Counted from the first letter of the stretch, positions 37,707-46,535 are shown. The stretch is 64,000 bases of DNA from Franconibacter helveticus LMG 23732 (GCF_000463115.2 NZ_AWFX01000011.1:1-64000), one strand, 5' to 3'. Made by a program: numbers and translations. Notes: generated by a model not told the origin, from the sequence alone.

Positions 37707-38606
37707 ATGACCACTGTTACGCCAGTTCCTGTATTTACGCTCTATGGTGAAAGCCTGAACTGGCCGACGCCGGATCTGCTGCACTGCGAATCTATCCATA
37801 GCCGCAGCAGCCTTTATGAGTGGCATATCCGCATTCATCAGCATGCGGATATCGTTCAGCTGCTTTACCTGCATAAAGGCAGTGCGGAAATAGAAATTGA
37901 AGGGGTAAAGACGCATGTGTCTCAGGCCTGTATTCAGGTGGTGCCGGCGCTGTGCGTCCACAGCTTCAAATTTTCCCCCGGTACGCAGGGGTTCTCGCTC
38001 TCTTTTTCTTCTCCGCTGGTGGCGCTTTTCGAACAGCGCTTCGGCCAGCCGCTGGAAGTTCTTGCCCGGCCCGGCTGTTTGCCGGTTAACGCGTCGCGTC
38101 ATCGCATAAATGCGTTATTCAGCACGCTGCAAAGCGAATATGAAGGTGACGGACTGGCGCGCGAAATAATGCTGCACTCGCTTATCAGCGCGTTACTGGT
38201 CTGGCTGAACCGCCAGTGTTGCGCCGGCGACGGGGGAGTGCAACGACCTCAACGAAACAAAGCGGTAATGCGCCAGTTTTCAAAGCTGCTGGAGCGGCAT
38301 TACCGCGAGCAGCTCCCGGTGACGGAGTACGCGCGGCGGCTGGGGCTTTCTGTCACCCACCTTAATACCTTGTGCCATGAGTTTCATGGCGCCAGCGCGC
38401 TGGCGCTTATGCATCAGCGCCTGATTCTGGAAGCCCGCAGGATGCTGCTTTATAGCACCATGACGATAAGTCAGATTTCGGAACATTTGGGGTTTAGCGA
38501 CGCAACCTACTTCTCCCGTTTTTTTCGACGCCAGGTCGGCGTCGCGCCCAAAACGTTTCGAAGCGCCGCCGCATCGGCTTCCTTTTCTTTAGAGAAACAA
38601 AAATGA
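37707..38606 (+). CDS. pobR: AraC-family activator PobR of pobA
   Basis: The 299-residue protein has an N-terminal cupin-like sensor (WHIRIHQHADIVQLLYLHKG, then IQVVPALCVHSFKF) and a C-terminal AraC domain with two HTH motifs (YARRLGLSVTHLNTLCHEFH; ISEHLGFSDATYFSRFFRRQ). AraC-type PobR proteins activate pobA in response to 4-hydroxybenzoate, but usually lie divergently; here the gene is 50 bases downstream of pobA in the same direction. Assignment as PobR rests on neighbourhood and family. Confidence 0.82.
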   Translation: MTTVTPVPVFTLYGESLNWPTPDLLHCESIHSRSSLYEWHIRIHQHADIVQLLYLHKGSAEIEIEGVKTHVSQACIQVVPALCVHSFKFSPGTQGFSLSFSSPLVALFEQRFGQPLEVLARPGCLPVNASRHRINALFSTLQSEYEGDGLAREIMLHSLISALLVWLNRQCCAGDGGVQRPQRNKAVMRQFSKLLERHYREQLPVTEYARRLGLSVTHLNTLCHEFHGASALALMHQRLILEARRMLLYSTMTISQISEHLGFSDATYFSRFFRRQVGVAPKTFRSAAASASFSLEKQK

Positions 38607-38938
38607 AACCGGTTTATATAATTTCTTTGCGATATTACTTATTAAAATGACCGTTAATTCATATCTATTAATACACAGTTTTCTGTTATTTCTAATAAAG
38701 CTGTATGAGTAAGTGAAGAAGTCCACTATTGTATTTTTGCCGCGTTGACACTGCCTCCGGGCGTTCATAAAATGACTGCTGCTCATTCCGGTGAGGTAAA
38801 AGATCCTATTTGTATTGAAACAGCGCGTAGACTTTTCTGGTTAACGTCTGAATAACTTTTCTTTTTATTTGTCTTATTCATCAACTTAAATTAATCGGAA
38901 GCCATGCTTTTTGCCGGAAGGATTTAGCCGGAGGAACT
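38607..38938. other. A/T-rich upstream region of yjjQ-bglJ
   Basis: These 330 bases are strongly A/T-rich with many short A and T tracts and hold no gene. In E. coli the yjjQ-bglJ promoter is silenced by H-NS, which prefers such DNA, so silencing is likely conserved. I could not place one promoter with confidence. Confidence 0.6.
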
Positions 38939-39646
38939 ATGTTACCAGGACGTTGTAAGCAAGGTATTATCGTCAGTACGTTGCCTGTTATGCATAACGG
39001 GCTTGAAGCTATTATTGCGCAGCATTTTCCAGATATTGAATTACATCATTTCCAACGTAGCGCTGAACTCCCTTCCGTGGTCGTGCAGCGCGCGAGTGTG
39101 ATAATTATTGAACTTCCTTTTGAGGCTGAGGAAGCGCAAACAGAATGCGAGGCTTATTATAAGTTTATCGCGCAGCAACCCGATATTCACTGGATCTTCA
39201 TGGTGCCGAAAAGCGTGTTCAGTCTGGCGGTTGAACACCTGATGCGGCCTGAAACCACGCTGCTTGCCACGACAGAAACCGTAGAAGGCGTAGTGAATGC
39301 GGTTCGCCTTGGCTGCGCGCGAGCGGAACGTATCAGCCAGCTATTGTTGTCGCCTTACAATGTGCATATGCAGGAGCCTGTGCGCTTCGCTTCTACGCTG
39401 ACGATTTCAGAACGGCAAGTATTACGCTTGCTCGGTAAAGGATGGGGTATTAATCAAATAGCCCAACTACTTAAAAAAAGTAATAAGACTATTAGCGCGC
39501 AGAAAAATAGCGCCATGAAAAGATTGTCGCTAAAAGGAAATGCAGAAATGTACGCCTGGATTAATAGTTTACAGGGCGTTAAGGAACTTAATTTGCTTTC
39601 ATTGCAAAAGGAAAAGGCAGAATGGAACACATCGCATCAGATGTAA
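38939..39646 (+). CDS. yjjQ: LuxR-type regulator YjjQ
   Basis: The 235-residue protein has an N-terminal receiver-like part without clear phospho-acceptor residues and a C-terminal LuxR/FixJ helix-turn-helix (ISERQVLRLLGKGWGINQIA, then KKSNKTISAQKNSAMKRL). The N-terminus MLPGRCKQGIIVSTLPVMH and the end of the HTH follow E. coli YjjQ, a repressor of motility and capsule genes. AGGAACT precedes the ATG. The end overlaps bglJ by 25 bases, so both are made from one transcript. Confidence 0.9.
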   Translation: MLPGRCKQGIIVSTLPVMHNGLEAIIAQHFPDIELHHFQRSAELPSVVVQRASVIIIELPFEAEEAQTECEAYYKFIAQQPDIHWIFMVPKSVFSLAVEHLMRPETTLLATTETVEGVVNAVRLGCARAERISQLLLSPYNVHMQEPVRFASTLTISERQVLRLLGKGWGINQIAQLLKKSNKTISAQKNSAMKRLSLKGNAEMYAWINSLQGVKELNLLSLQKEKAEWNTSHQM

Positions 39647-40275
39647 GAATTGCCCTGATTGAAAGTTGCGTGATGAGCGCCGTAGGTTTAAGTATATTAT
39701 TGCAGGGAAATAACGCGCCGCGCTATCAGGTGTTTACTTTTACGAACCAGAGTGAATTTATGGCCGCGCAGGAAGTTGAACCCTTTTACGCGGTTATTTT
39801 TTCATTGCCCGGCACGCGTGAACACCGGCGCGAATGCCTGAGCTTCTTTGGCGAAATCGCGAAAACATGGCCAAAAATGAAGCGGTTGGTTATGGCGAAC
39901 AATGAATCTGAAGCGAGTCTGATAAACCAGCTCTCGCTGACTACATTTCACGGCGTGCTGAATAAATCCCTGCCGCTTAACGCCTTTGCAGAAAATCTCC
40001 TCGCTGTGCTGAACGAAAACAATAAGCAAGCTGACCATGCAAGCAAAACAAACCCGATCAAAACAGCGCCGCGGCTTTTAAGCCCGACCGAGCGCACCAT
40101 CTTACGTTATTTAACAGATGGTTATTCCATTTCGCAAATCGCCTCTCAGTTAGAGCGCAATATCAAGACCATTCGCGCGCATAAGTTTAACGCCATGCTC
40201 AAACTTGGCGTGCATACCGATGCCGGTTTGCTTAACGCCGCGGATATGCTGCTGCATCGCGCAACGCCATTTTAA
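39622..40275 (+). CDS. bglJ: LuxR-type regulator BglJ (RcsB partner)
   Basis: The 217-residue protein has the C-terminal LuxR domain LSPTERTILRYLTDGYSISQ, then LERNIKTIRAHKFNAMLKLG. The N-terminal MEHIASDVRIALIESCVMS matches E. coli BglJ, which forms a heterodimer with RcsB to activate bgl and other genes. The sequence is more diverged than that of the housekeeping neighbours. A terminator follows eight bases after the stop. Confidence 0.88.
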   Translation: MEHIASDVRIALIESCVMSAVGLSILLQGNNAPRYQVFTFTNQSEFMAAQEVEPFYAVIFSLPGTREHRRECLSFFGEIAKTWPKMKRLVMANNESEASLINQLSLTTFHGVLNKSLPLNAFAENLLAVLNENNKQADHASKTNPIKTAPRLLSPTERTILRYLTDGYSISQIASQLERNIKTIRAHKFNAMLKLGVHTDAGLLNAADMLLHRATPF

Positions 40276-40282
40276 TCTTCAT

Positions 40283-40313
40283 GCTCCGGCGGGAAACCTG
40301 GCCGGAGCTTTTT
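40283..40313 (+). terminator. Terminator of yjjQ-bglJ
   Basis: GCTCCGGC (40283-40290) pairs perfectly with GCCGGAGC (40301-40308) around ten bases, followed by TTTTTCGCTTTT. Confidence 0.92.
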
Positions 40314-40331
40314 CGCTTTTACCACGTTACT

Positions 40332-40790
40332 TTACTGGCAGACATCCACCCACCGGGCGGCGGTCAGTTCTGCAAGTCGCGATGGCGAAATACGCACGGC
40401 GCTGTGAATGGCCCCGGCTGCGGGCAATACTTCCTGATACGCTTTAAGCGACACATCACAATAAACGGCCAGAGGATGCTCAAGGCCAAAGGGGCAGACG
40501 CCTCCCACCGGGTGCCCTGTCCAGGTGATCACTTCATCAGTGCTTAACATGCGCGCTTTGGCGCCAAAGGCCGCTTTCAGTTTTTTATTGTCCAGCCGGG
40601 CATCGCCTTTCGCCACAATAAGAATGATTTCATCTTTTACTTTTAAAGACAGGGTCTTGGCTATTTGTCCGGGTTCAACGTTGTGCGCGGCGGCGGCCAG
40701 CGCAACGGTAGCTGTGCTTTCGTTAAGTTCAATAATAACGATGTCGGGCGCTTTCTCGGCAAAAAATTGCCGTACAGATTCCAGACTCAT
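40332..40790 (-). CDS. YbaK/EbsC-family aminoacyl-tRNA deacylase-like protein
   Basis: The 152-residue protein is of the YbaK/ProX/INS editing family: IAKTLSLKVKDEIILIVAKG carries the usual catalytic lysine, then ARMLSTDEVITWTGHPVGGV and PFGLEHPLAVYCDVSL. Such proteins remove wrong amino acids from tRNAs (for example Cys-tRNA(Pro)). Which amino acid this one acts on cannot be told. It is divergent from the phosphotransferase genes, with 210 bases between that may be shared control. Confidence 0.85.
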   Translation of the reverse strand: MSLESVRQFFAEKAPDIVIIELNESTATVALAAAAHNVEPGQIAKTLSLKVKDEIILIVAKGDARLDNKKLKAAFGAKARMLSTDEVITWTGHPVGGVCPFGLEHPLAVYCDVSLKAYQEVLPAAGAIHSAVRISPSRLAELTAARWVDVCQ

Positions 40791-40908
40791 GCGTTTCTCC
40801 TGCTGAAGACTTTCCTTTACTGATATAACCAGAACGGGCTGATGATTGTTATTGATTAACGGACTGCTAACAAGTCAGTGTTTTCTGGATCTTCTTCACA
40901 ATCACAGA

Positions 40909-40929
40909 AACCGGTTACTGTAACCGGTT
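40909..40929 (+). promoter_or_regulatory. Perfect 21-bp inverted repeat upstream of the PTS genes
   Basis: Arms AACCGGTTA and TAACCGGTT meet around CTG, and each arm is built on the palindrome AACCGGTT. A weaker, related palindrome, TGGTT-CCGT-AACCA, lies at 40956-40969. A LacI- or GntR-like repressor is the likely binder; its gene is not in this window. The sites lie 30-90 bases before the EIIB ATG at 41002. Confidence 0.7.
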
Positions 40930-41001
40930 GCAGCCCGGCTCTACGCGATTAATACTGGTTCCGTAACCAACCCTGTATCCCGTAAATAATAAGAGCCGTC
41001 T

Positions 41002-41307
41002 ATGAAACGTATCCTTGTATGCTGTGCCGCCGGTCTGTCGACCGGCATGGTAGTAAACCGTATGAGGCAGGCCGCAGAGCAGCATAATATCGCTGTGGAA
41101 CTTAATGCGGCGGGCATTAACGCGTTTACCGAAACTTTTTCTCATTACGACTGCTGCCTGTTGGGGCCGCAGGTAAAAACCCACCTTGAAGCGTGCAGGG
41201 CGCAGGCAGCGAGTAGCCAGATACCTGTATCCGTCATTAATGCAATGGATTATGGAATGATGCGCGGCGACAAAATTCTCGCTGACGCACTCGCGTTATT
41301 AGCCTGA
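41002..41307 (+). CDS. PTS EIIB component (lactose/cellobiose family)
   Basis: The 101-residue cytoplasmic phosphocarrier is recognised from the phospho-cysteine motif ILVCCAAGLSTGMVV at residue about 7-8 and the following AEQHNIAVELNAAG and LLGPQVKTHLEA. It passes phosphate from an EIIA to the sugar carried by the EIIC encoded 13 bases downstream. No EIIA gene is adjacent, so EIIA must be encoded elsewhere. The sugar is unknown. Confidence 0.9.
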   Translation: MKRILVCCAAGLSTGMVVNRMRQAAEQHNIAVELNAAGINAFTETFSHYDCCLLGPQVKTHLEACRAQAASSQIPVSVINAMDYGMMRGDKILADALALLA

Positions 41308-41320
41308 CAGGAGAGCCGCT

Positions 41321-42673
41321 ATGTCTGCCAACCATGCCGCCTTTAATGTGATTTTTCGTTTCGTTGAAAATTATGTCAGCCCCATCGCCGGACGTATCTC
41401 TTCACAACGCCACGTCATGGCTATTCGCGACGGCTTTATTTCCGCTATGCCGTTTATGATTGTCGGTTCTTTTTTACTGGTTTTTGCCTATCCGCCTTTT
41501 TCACCGGATACCACCTGGGGTTTTGCTCGCGCCTGGCTCGATCTCGCAAAGCAGTTTGAAGGGCAAATTTTGACGCCGTTTGATATGACGATGGGCATTA
41601 TGTCTATCTACATTTGCGCGGCCATCGCCTATAACCTCGGCAAGCATTACGCGAAATCTCATCAGCTTGATCCATTCATGTGCGCTATGTTGGCGCTGAT
41701 GGCCTTTTTGCTGGTGGCGGCGCCAAAAACCAAAGGCACTTTGCCGGTGGACAGCCTGGGCGGCACCGGCATTTTCACGGCTATCCTGGTGGCGATCTAC
41801 TGTGTGGAGATGATGCGTTTTCTGAAGGCGCACAACATCGGCATTCGTTTACCGGATCAAGTGCCGCCGATGATCAAAAACTCCTTCGACTTGCTGATCC
41901 CGGTGCTGGTGGTCGTGCTGACGCTTTACCCGCTGAGCCTCTTTATTCAGGCGCAGTTCGACATGCTGATCCCGCAGGCCATTATGGCTATCTTTAAGCC
42001 GTTGGTTTCGGCGGCGGATTCCCTGCCTGCCATTTTGCTGGCGGTGCTTGTCGGCCACCTGCTTTGGTTCGCCGGCATTCACGGCGCGGCTATTGTTTCC
42101 GGCATGCTGCAAATGTTCTGGCTGACCAACCTTGGCATGAACCAGAGCGCGCTGGCGCAGGGCGCGCCGTTGCCACATATCTTTATGGAAGCGTTCTGGA
42201 CGTTCTTTATCGTGGTGGGTGGTTCCGGCGCGACGATGGGGCTGGTGCTCTGTTATTTGCGCAGCCGCTCGGTGCATCTGCGTTCTATCGGCCGTCTTAG
42301 CGTAGTCCCCAGTATTTTTAACATCAACGAACCGGTTATTTTCGGCACGCCTATCGTAATGAACCCGGTCTTCTTTATCCCGTTCTTGCTGGCGCCGATG
42401 GTTAACGCCATCATCGCATGGGCGGCGATGAAGCTTGATTTAATTGGCCGGGTGATTTCTGTCGTGCCGTGGACCGCGCCTGCGCCGATTGGCGCCGCAT
42501 GGGGGCTGGGCTGGGATTTCCGCGCGGCGATCCTGGTGGTGGTGTTAGCCGTTATTTCTGCTGTTATCTACTTCCCGTTCTTTAAAGTCTATGAAAAGCA
42601 GCTGCTGGCTCAGGAAGCCGCAGAAGCGCAAGCGCAAAAAGAGACGGAAGAAGAAGGGCGCCAGGTGGCGTAA
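41321..42673 (+). CDS. PTS EIIC permease (lactose/cellobiose family)
   Basis: The 450-residue membrane protein has about eight to ten TM helices and the PTS_EIIC fold: AIRDGFISAMPFMIVGSFLL near the start, LLWFAGIHGAAIVSGMLQM in the middle, and IFNINEPVIFGTPIVMNPV, which holds the conserved NEP-type sugar site. The C-terminal tail is rich in Glu and Gln. No glycosidase or regulator follows. A hairpin terminator separates it from the convergent fhuF. Confidence 0.9.
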   Translation: MSANHAAFNVIFRFVENYVSPIAGRISSQRHVMAIRDGFISAMPFMIVGSFLLVFAYPPFSPDTTWGFARAWLDLAKQFEGQILTPFDMTMGIMSIYICAAIAYNLGKHYAKSHQLDPFMCAMLALMAFLLVAAPKTKGTLPVDSLGGTGIFTAILVAIYCVEMMRFLKAHNIGIRLPDQVPPMIKNSFDLLIPVLVVVLTLYPLSLFIQAQFDMLIPQAIMAIFKPLVSAADSLPAILLAVLVGHLLWFAGIHGAAIVSGMLQMFWLTNLGMNQSALAQGAPLPHIFMEAFWTFFIVVGGSGATMGLVLCYLRSRSVHLRSIGRLSVVPSIFNINEPVIFGTPIVMNPVFFIPFLLAPMVNAIIAWAAMKLDLIGRVISVVPWTAPAPIGAAWGLGWDFRAAILVVVLAVISAVIYFPFFKVYEKQLLAQEAAEAQAQKETEEEGRQVA

Positions 42674-42677
42674 TGAA

Positions 42678-42706
42678 AACGGCGGGGAAACCCGCCGTTG
42701 CTTATT
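42678..42706. terminator. Bidirectional terminator between EIIC and fhuF
   Basis: AACGGCGGG (42678-42686) pairs perfectly with CCCGCCGTT (42691-42699) around GAAA, a stable GNRA loop. On the plus strand GCTTATTT follows; on the minus strand the TTTTCA run lies at 42677-42672. Confidence 0.8.
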
Positions 42707-43490
42707 TAAGCGTGCAGTCGCCGCATTGCTGCACGTCCGGCAGGCGATAACGCTGGCAGCAGGTACGGCGAACCAGCAAGCCTTCGCGCAGCACCACCGT
42801 GCGATAGAGCGGATTATCTTGACCGTTGCGCAGCTGTTTTTCAAAAAAGCAGGCTTCACGAAGCGCGTTTACCGTTCCCTCGCCAAGAAAACTCTTCCAC
42901 TCACCGAAACACCAGTTAAGCAGATATCCCGTGTTACTCCAGATAAGCCGGCCATTGATATCGCCGGTCTCTTCAAGCGCATTTACAACCGGCTGCAAAC
43001 ATTCCGCCACCAGTTTTTCAACGCGTTCGCGAGCGGATAACGCGCTGGCAAGATAATCTTCCTGTACGTTCAGCCAGAAGCAGGCAGCGCGGCCAGTTTC
43101 ATGAAATTCGACATGAATATGGGAAGGCGTAACGGCAATAGCCTGGGGTTGCGTCAGCAATGCCAGCATCAGCGGCGGCGCAAGCAGACCGAGATACCAC
43201 TGCGCCCAGAGTGAAACCAGCGGCTTAGCCTCGCGTGGCTGCGCAGGATGATTGCGGTAAATATGATCGGAATAGAGAGCCATCAGGGAAGCCAGGCGGG
43301 CGGGATGCGCCCACTGCGCCAGCGTCATCGCCGCGTCAGGCGGCGTTTCATTCAGCCGAATGATGTCATTAAAGTGCGCGCGGTGCGTGGTGAACGCCTC
43401 GCGTATAGACTCTGCCAGCGTAGAGGAGGGCTGGTAGAGCGGTGTGCGCCAGATAAGATCATCAGCAATCTGAAATGAGTGGTAAGCCAT
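42702..43490 (-). CDS. fhuF: Ferric-siderophore reductase FhuF
   Basis: The 262-residue cytoplasmic [2Fe-2S] protein reduces hydroxamate-bound ferric iron. Four cysteines at the C-terminus bind the cluster in the CC-x10-C-x2-C pattern (CCQRYRLPDVQQCGDC). The ATG at 43490 (MAYHSFQIADDLIW) is the start, since AGGG precedes it and a Fur box lies at 43511-43529 inside the would-be extension to 43559. It stands alone downstream of that box, as in E. coli. Confidence 0.92.
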   Translation of the reverse strand: MAYHSFQIADDLIWRTPLYQPSSTLAESIREAFTTHRAHFNDIIRLNETPPDAAMTLAQWAHPARLASLMALYSDHIYRNHPAQPREAKPLVSLWAQWYLGLLAPPLMLALLTQPQAIAVTPSHIHVEFHETGRAACFWLNVQEDYLASALSARERVEKLVAECLQPVVNALEETGDINGRLIWSNTGYLLNWCFGEWKSFLGEGTVNALREACFFEKQLRNGQDNPLYRTVVLREGLLVRRTCCQRYRLPDVQQCGDCTLK

Positions 43491-43510
43491 GACCCTGCTT
43501 AATAGCAAAT

Positions 43511-43529
43511 CTAAATGATAATGATTGCC
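43511..43529 (-). promoter_or_regulatory. Fur box of fhuF
   Basis: The 19 bases around ATGATAATGATT match the Fur consensus (GATAATGATAATCATTATC) at about 13 positions. The site is 21 bases before the fhuF start. Iron repression of fhuF is known in E. coli. Confidence 0.75.
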
Positions 43530-43604
43530 AATCCTAACTATAGGCGGAGCCGATAGCAAGCAGATTCACCGGAGCGACTTAGGAAAATAGCGTTGCCGCA
43601 CAAT

Positions 43605-44669
43605 TCAGGCGGCATGGCGGGGATCGGCAAAAAGAATATGGTTTCGTCCCTGATTTTTCGCTGCATACAGCGCCGCGTCGGCCTGACGCAAAGCCATTTC
43701 AATGTCCTGATCTTCAAGCGGCGCAATGCCAATACTCAGCGTTACGTTAGTCGCCACGCTTTCATTAAACATATGGGGAATGCGCAAATCATAAACGCGC
43801 TGCCGAATGCGTTCTGCCGCCTGACAGGCACGCTGGGCATCGGAATTGGTTAAGAGCACCAGAAACTCTTCGCCGCCGTAGCGGGTAACGATATCCCTTG
43901 AACGCACCGAATCCCGAATAGCCGCAGAAACCCGCGTCAGCGCCTGGTCGCCCATCATATGCCCGTAATGATCGTTATAGGCTTTGAAATGGTCGATATC
44001 CATCAGCATAACAAAGTGCTGACCGGTACCCAGCGCCAGCACATGCTCCAGGCGGTTCTGGAAGCCGCGTCGGTTATAAAGCCCGGTGAGCGGATCCATC
44101 ATACTCAGATCGGTTAGCGTCTCTTTCTCTTCCAGCAGCTTTAACATCAGCCCTTGCGAAAAAGTGTCGCTGCGTTTCTGGATAATATGCTGGATAGCAA
44201 TGCCCACCATGGGCAGCGCGACAGCATAAAACATCCGCATTAAATGCTGCGCCTGATCGAGCCAGATAACCGTAACGACCACCGGCAGACAGTGGCAGAT
44301 AAACGCGCTGAGATTATTAATGAAGGATAAAGAGCCGATAAACAGCACGGTTAACAAGGCCACCAGCAGGTAGGAAAGGTCAAGGCCTGGCACGGTAGTA
44401 AATTTAAGGGCGATCTGTCCGGCCCACATTAGCCCGAAAAGCAACGAGATCAGGTTAATGTTGATGCGTCGGTGGCTGTTTCGCGCATGCCAGATAAGCA
44501 GGCCAACACTACTGGTAAGCACGGCGACAAGAGGTAAGGTGACGCGTTCCACTGAGTAAAGCGGGCTCGCTATGCTAAACAGTGCGGAAAACGCGTTCAG
44601 GAAAAGAAACAAGCGTAGAGAAAGTTGGTACTTTTCTTTAAGTAAGGCTCGCCAGGTTTGCGCTGTCAT
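43605..44669 (-). CDS. Membrane-bound diguanylate cyclase (GGDEF)
   Basis: The 354-residue protein has about five to six TM helices in residues 15-165 (a sensor part with HARNSHRRININ between TM segments), then a linker helix and a GGDEF domain from about 190. The active-site motif is RYGGEEF, and the preceding RSRD forms a feedback inhibition I-site (RxxD five residues before GGEEF), so it should make cyclic di-GMP and be product-inhibited. The signal is unknown. It sits between fhuF and yjjZ, where E. coli has no such gene. Confidence 0.9.
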   Translation of the reverse strand: MTAQTWRALLKEKYQLSLRLFLFLNAFSALFSIASPLYSVERVTLPLVAVLTSSVGLLIWHARNSHRRININLISLLFGLMWAGQIALKFTTVPGLDLSYLLVALLTVLFIGSLSFINNLSAFICHCLPVVVTVIWLDQAQHLMRMFYAVALPMVGIAIQHIIQKRSDTFSQGLMLKLLEEKETLTDLSMMDPLTGLYNRRGFQNRLEHVLALGTGQHFVMLMDIDHFKAYNDHYGHMMGDQALTRVSAAIRDSVRSRDIVTRYGGEEFLVLLTNSDAQRACQAAERIRQRVYDLRIPHMFNESVATNVTLSIGIAPLEDQDIEMALRQADAALYAAKNQGRNHILFADPRHAA

Positions 44670-44883
44670 ATATAAGTCGTTATTTATCAGAGCCGTAACA
44701 AAGTTTAAAAGCCAGATGAAAAAAATAACGGGCGAAACAAGAGTTTCGCAAAAGTTAAATGTAAGTTTAATAATGCTGTAATGGTGAGCAATTTATCACC
44801 TTCACGAATGTATGTCATTACCCCGCCGGCCAGCAAAAATCACCTTTATGATAAATCCTGACAAATGAGAATTTTTATCATAT

Positions 44884-44902
44884 GATATTGGTTATCATTA
44901 TC
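44884..44902 (+). promoter_or_regulatory. Fur box upstream of yjjZ
   Basis: The 19 bases from GATATTGGTTATC to ATTATC match the Fur consensus at 16 of 19 positions and end 18 bases before the ATG at 44921. This also argues against an upstream start at 44882, which would put the box inside the gene. Confidence 0.85.
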
Positions 44903-44920
44903 GGTGTGAGAGGGATAAGC

Positions 44921-45154
44921 ATGTTGCAAAAGCGGCTGGAAAGCGGATGGGGAATTATCGTACCCGGACTGCTGGTAACTTTGCTGGCGTTGAGCGATTT
45001 AACCTTTGCGCAGTGGCGTATTGTCGTCGTGGTGGCGCTGCTTGCTACGTCGTTGATGCTGTTTCACAAACGGTTGCGCCATTTCCTGCTGTTGCCGTCG
45101 TGCATTGCTTTCGCGAGCGTATTAATGCTGATTGTGATGAATCTGAAGGGATGA
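44921..45154 (+). CDS. yjjZ: Small membrane protein YjjZ (DUF1435)
   Basis: The 77-residue protein has three hydrophobic segments (GIIVPGLLVTLLALS, RIVVVVALLATSLML, FLLLPSCIAFASVLMLIVM). It is a DUF1435 member at the place of E. coli yjjZ, and of unknown function. GAGAGGG lies four to ten bases before the ATG. A near-consensus Fur box directly upstream suggests a role in iron starvation. Confidence 0.85.
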   Translation: MLQKRLESGWGIIVPGLLVTLLALSDLTFAQWRIVVVVALLATSLMLFHKRLRHFLLLPSCIAFASVLMLIVMNLKG

Positions 45155-45184
45155 AACCAGGAAGGAAGCGAGACGTTCAGAAAG

Positions 45185-45271
45185 TGGTGCGAGGGGGGGG
45201 ACTTGAACCCCCACGTCCGTAAGGACACTAACACCTGAAGCTAGCGCGTCTACCAATTCCGCCACCTTCGC
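45185..45271 (-). tRNA. tRNA-Leu (anticodon CAG), CCA encoded
   Basis: An 87-base type II tRNA reading GCGAAGGTGGCGG... from 45271 down, with anticodon loop CTTCAGGT (CAG), long variable arm GTGTCCTTACGGACGT and T-loop GGTTCAAGTCC, and CCA at 45187-45185. It matches the E. coli leuV/P/Q tRNAs. E. coli has three copies at this site, whereas only one is present here. Confidence 0.97.
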
Positions 45272-45311
45272 ATACCAGCAATACCGGGAAGTATTGCAAC
45301 CACGGAGGCGC

Positions 45312-45339
45312 ATTCTAGATGTTTTCTGAGCTTCGTCAA
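45312..45339 (-). promoter_or_regulatory. Promoter of the tRNA-Leu gene
   Basis: On the minus strand TTGACG (45339-45334) and TAGAAT (45317-45312) are 16 bases apart, followed by GCGCCTCC, a GC-rich discriminator typical of stringently controlled stable-RNA promoters. Confidence 0.85.
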
Positions 45340-45401
45340 CACTTATTTCATGCCGCATTTCTGAGTGGCGCAAAAAGCGGCATTTTTGTGACAGGGAACG
45401 A

Positions 45402-46430
45402 TTAGCGCTTCGCGTTACGGCCCATGACTGCACGATAAACCTTAAAGCGTCCGGTCTGTGCCAGCACTTCATGGTTGCCGAACATTTCATCCAGCAGATT
45501 GGGGTACGGAAGAAACGCGTTGGCAACAATGCGCAGTTCGCCGCCGTTATTCAGGTGTTTTACCGCGCCGCGAATCAACGTCTGCGCGGCCTCAAAGCTG
45601 GTCTGCAACCCGTCATGGAATGGCGGATTTGAAATAATCATATCAAAGCGGCCTTTCACTTCGGAAAAGACGTTGCTCGCAAACACGTCGCCTTCAAAGC
45701 CGTTTGCCGCAAGCGTCGCGCGGCTTGCTTCTACCGCAGGGGCGCTCACGTCGCACAGCGTCAGCCGAACTTTCGGCGAATGGCTGGCCAGCGCCGCCGC
45801 CAGCACGCCAGCGCCGCAACCTACGTCCAGCACTTTGCCTTTGGTGTGCGGTGAAAACGTCGCGAGCAGCAGATCGCTGCCGACATCCAGCCCGTCGCGG
45901 CTGAAGACACCCGGCAGTGTCTTAATGGTTAATGCATCCAGCGCATATTCATCCCACCAGGCGTCTTTATCAAAGGCGGGTTGCGTTTCGAGACGGCCAT
46001 GATAAAGGCCGCAGCGGCGGGCGCTGTCTATTTTGGTCAACGGACAGTACGCCTCAAGCATTTGCTCGGCGCTACGCACGCCGCTGCGGTTTTCACCAAC
46101 AACAAATACATCGCAGCCTACAGGCAGGAGAGAAAGCAGATTCATCAACTGGAATTGCGCTTCCGGCTTGTTTTTCGGCCAGTAGTAAATAAGGGTATTG
46201 CTGTCGGCGATGAATTCAGCATCGGCGACCAGGCCGTATTGCGCCCGTTCTCCCATTGGCTTGCTGAGCACCTGCCAGTGGTGGAACTGTTGCGTATGCG
46301 CGCGGCTTGCCGCCGTTTCGAAGCGCGCGGGCAGGTCATCCTGCATATCGCCGGCGAACAGCACGCGGCTTTCCAGAAAATCATCACTGTGGCGTAGCAG
46401 AACTTCGCTTGCCGGGGAAAAAGCGGACAT
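45402..46430 (-). CDS. rsmC: 16S rRNA m2G1207 methyltransferase RsmC
   Basis: The 342-residue protein has two related Rossmann domains; the C-terminal one is catalytic. The SAM motif is [20 protein letters not shown] (about residue 200) and the catalytic motif is [11 protein letters not shown] (about residue 265), the usual guanine-N2 pattern. The N-terminal degenerate domain (residues 1-165) helps folding and RNA binding. It lies between tRNA-Leu and holD on opposite strands, as in E. coli. Confidence 0.95.
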   Translation of the reverse strand: MSAFSPASEVLLRHSDDFLESRVLFAGDMQDDLPARFETAASRAHTQQFHHWQVLSKPMGERAQYGLVADAEFIADSNTLIYYWPKNKPEAQFQLMNLLSLLPVGCDVFVVGENRSGVRSAEQMLEAYCPLTKIDSARRCGLYHGRLETQPAFDKDAWWDEYALDALTIKTLPGVFSRDGLDVGSDLLLATFSPHTKGKVLDVGCGAGVLAAALASHSPKVRLTLCDVSAPAVEASRATLAANGFEGDVFASNVFSEVKGRFDMIISNPPFHDGLQTSFEAAQTLIRGAVKHLNNGGELRIVANAFLPYPNLLDEMFGNHEVLAQTGRFKVYRAVMGRNAKR

Positions 46431-46535
46431 GAAAAACTCCTCAGGAAACTTGAGGGGCGATTATAGTGGTTTGTTGGCGCAGGTTCGACGAATTTGCTAT
46501 ATTTGCGCCCCTCCGGCTTTCACTCAGGCACCGTT

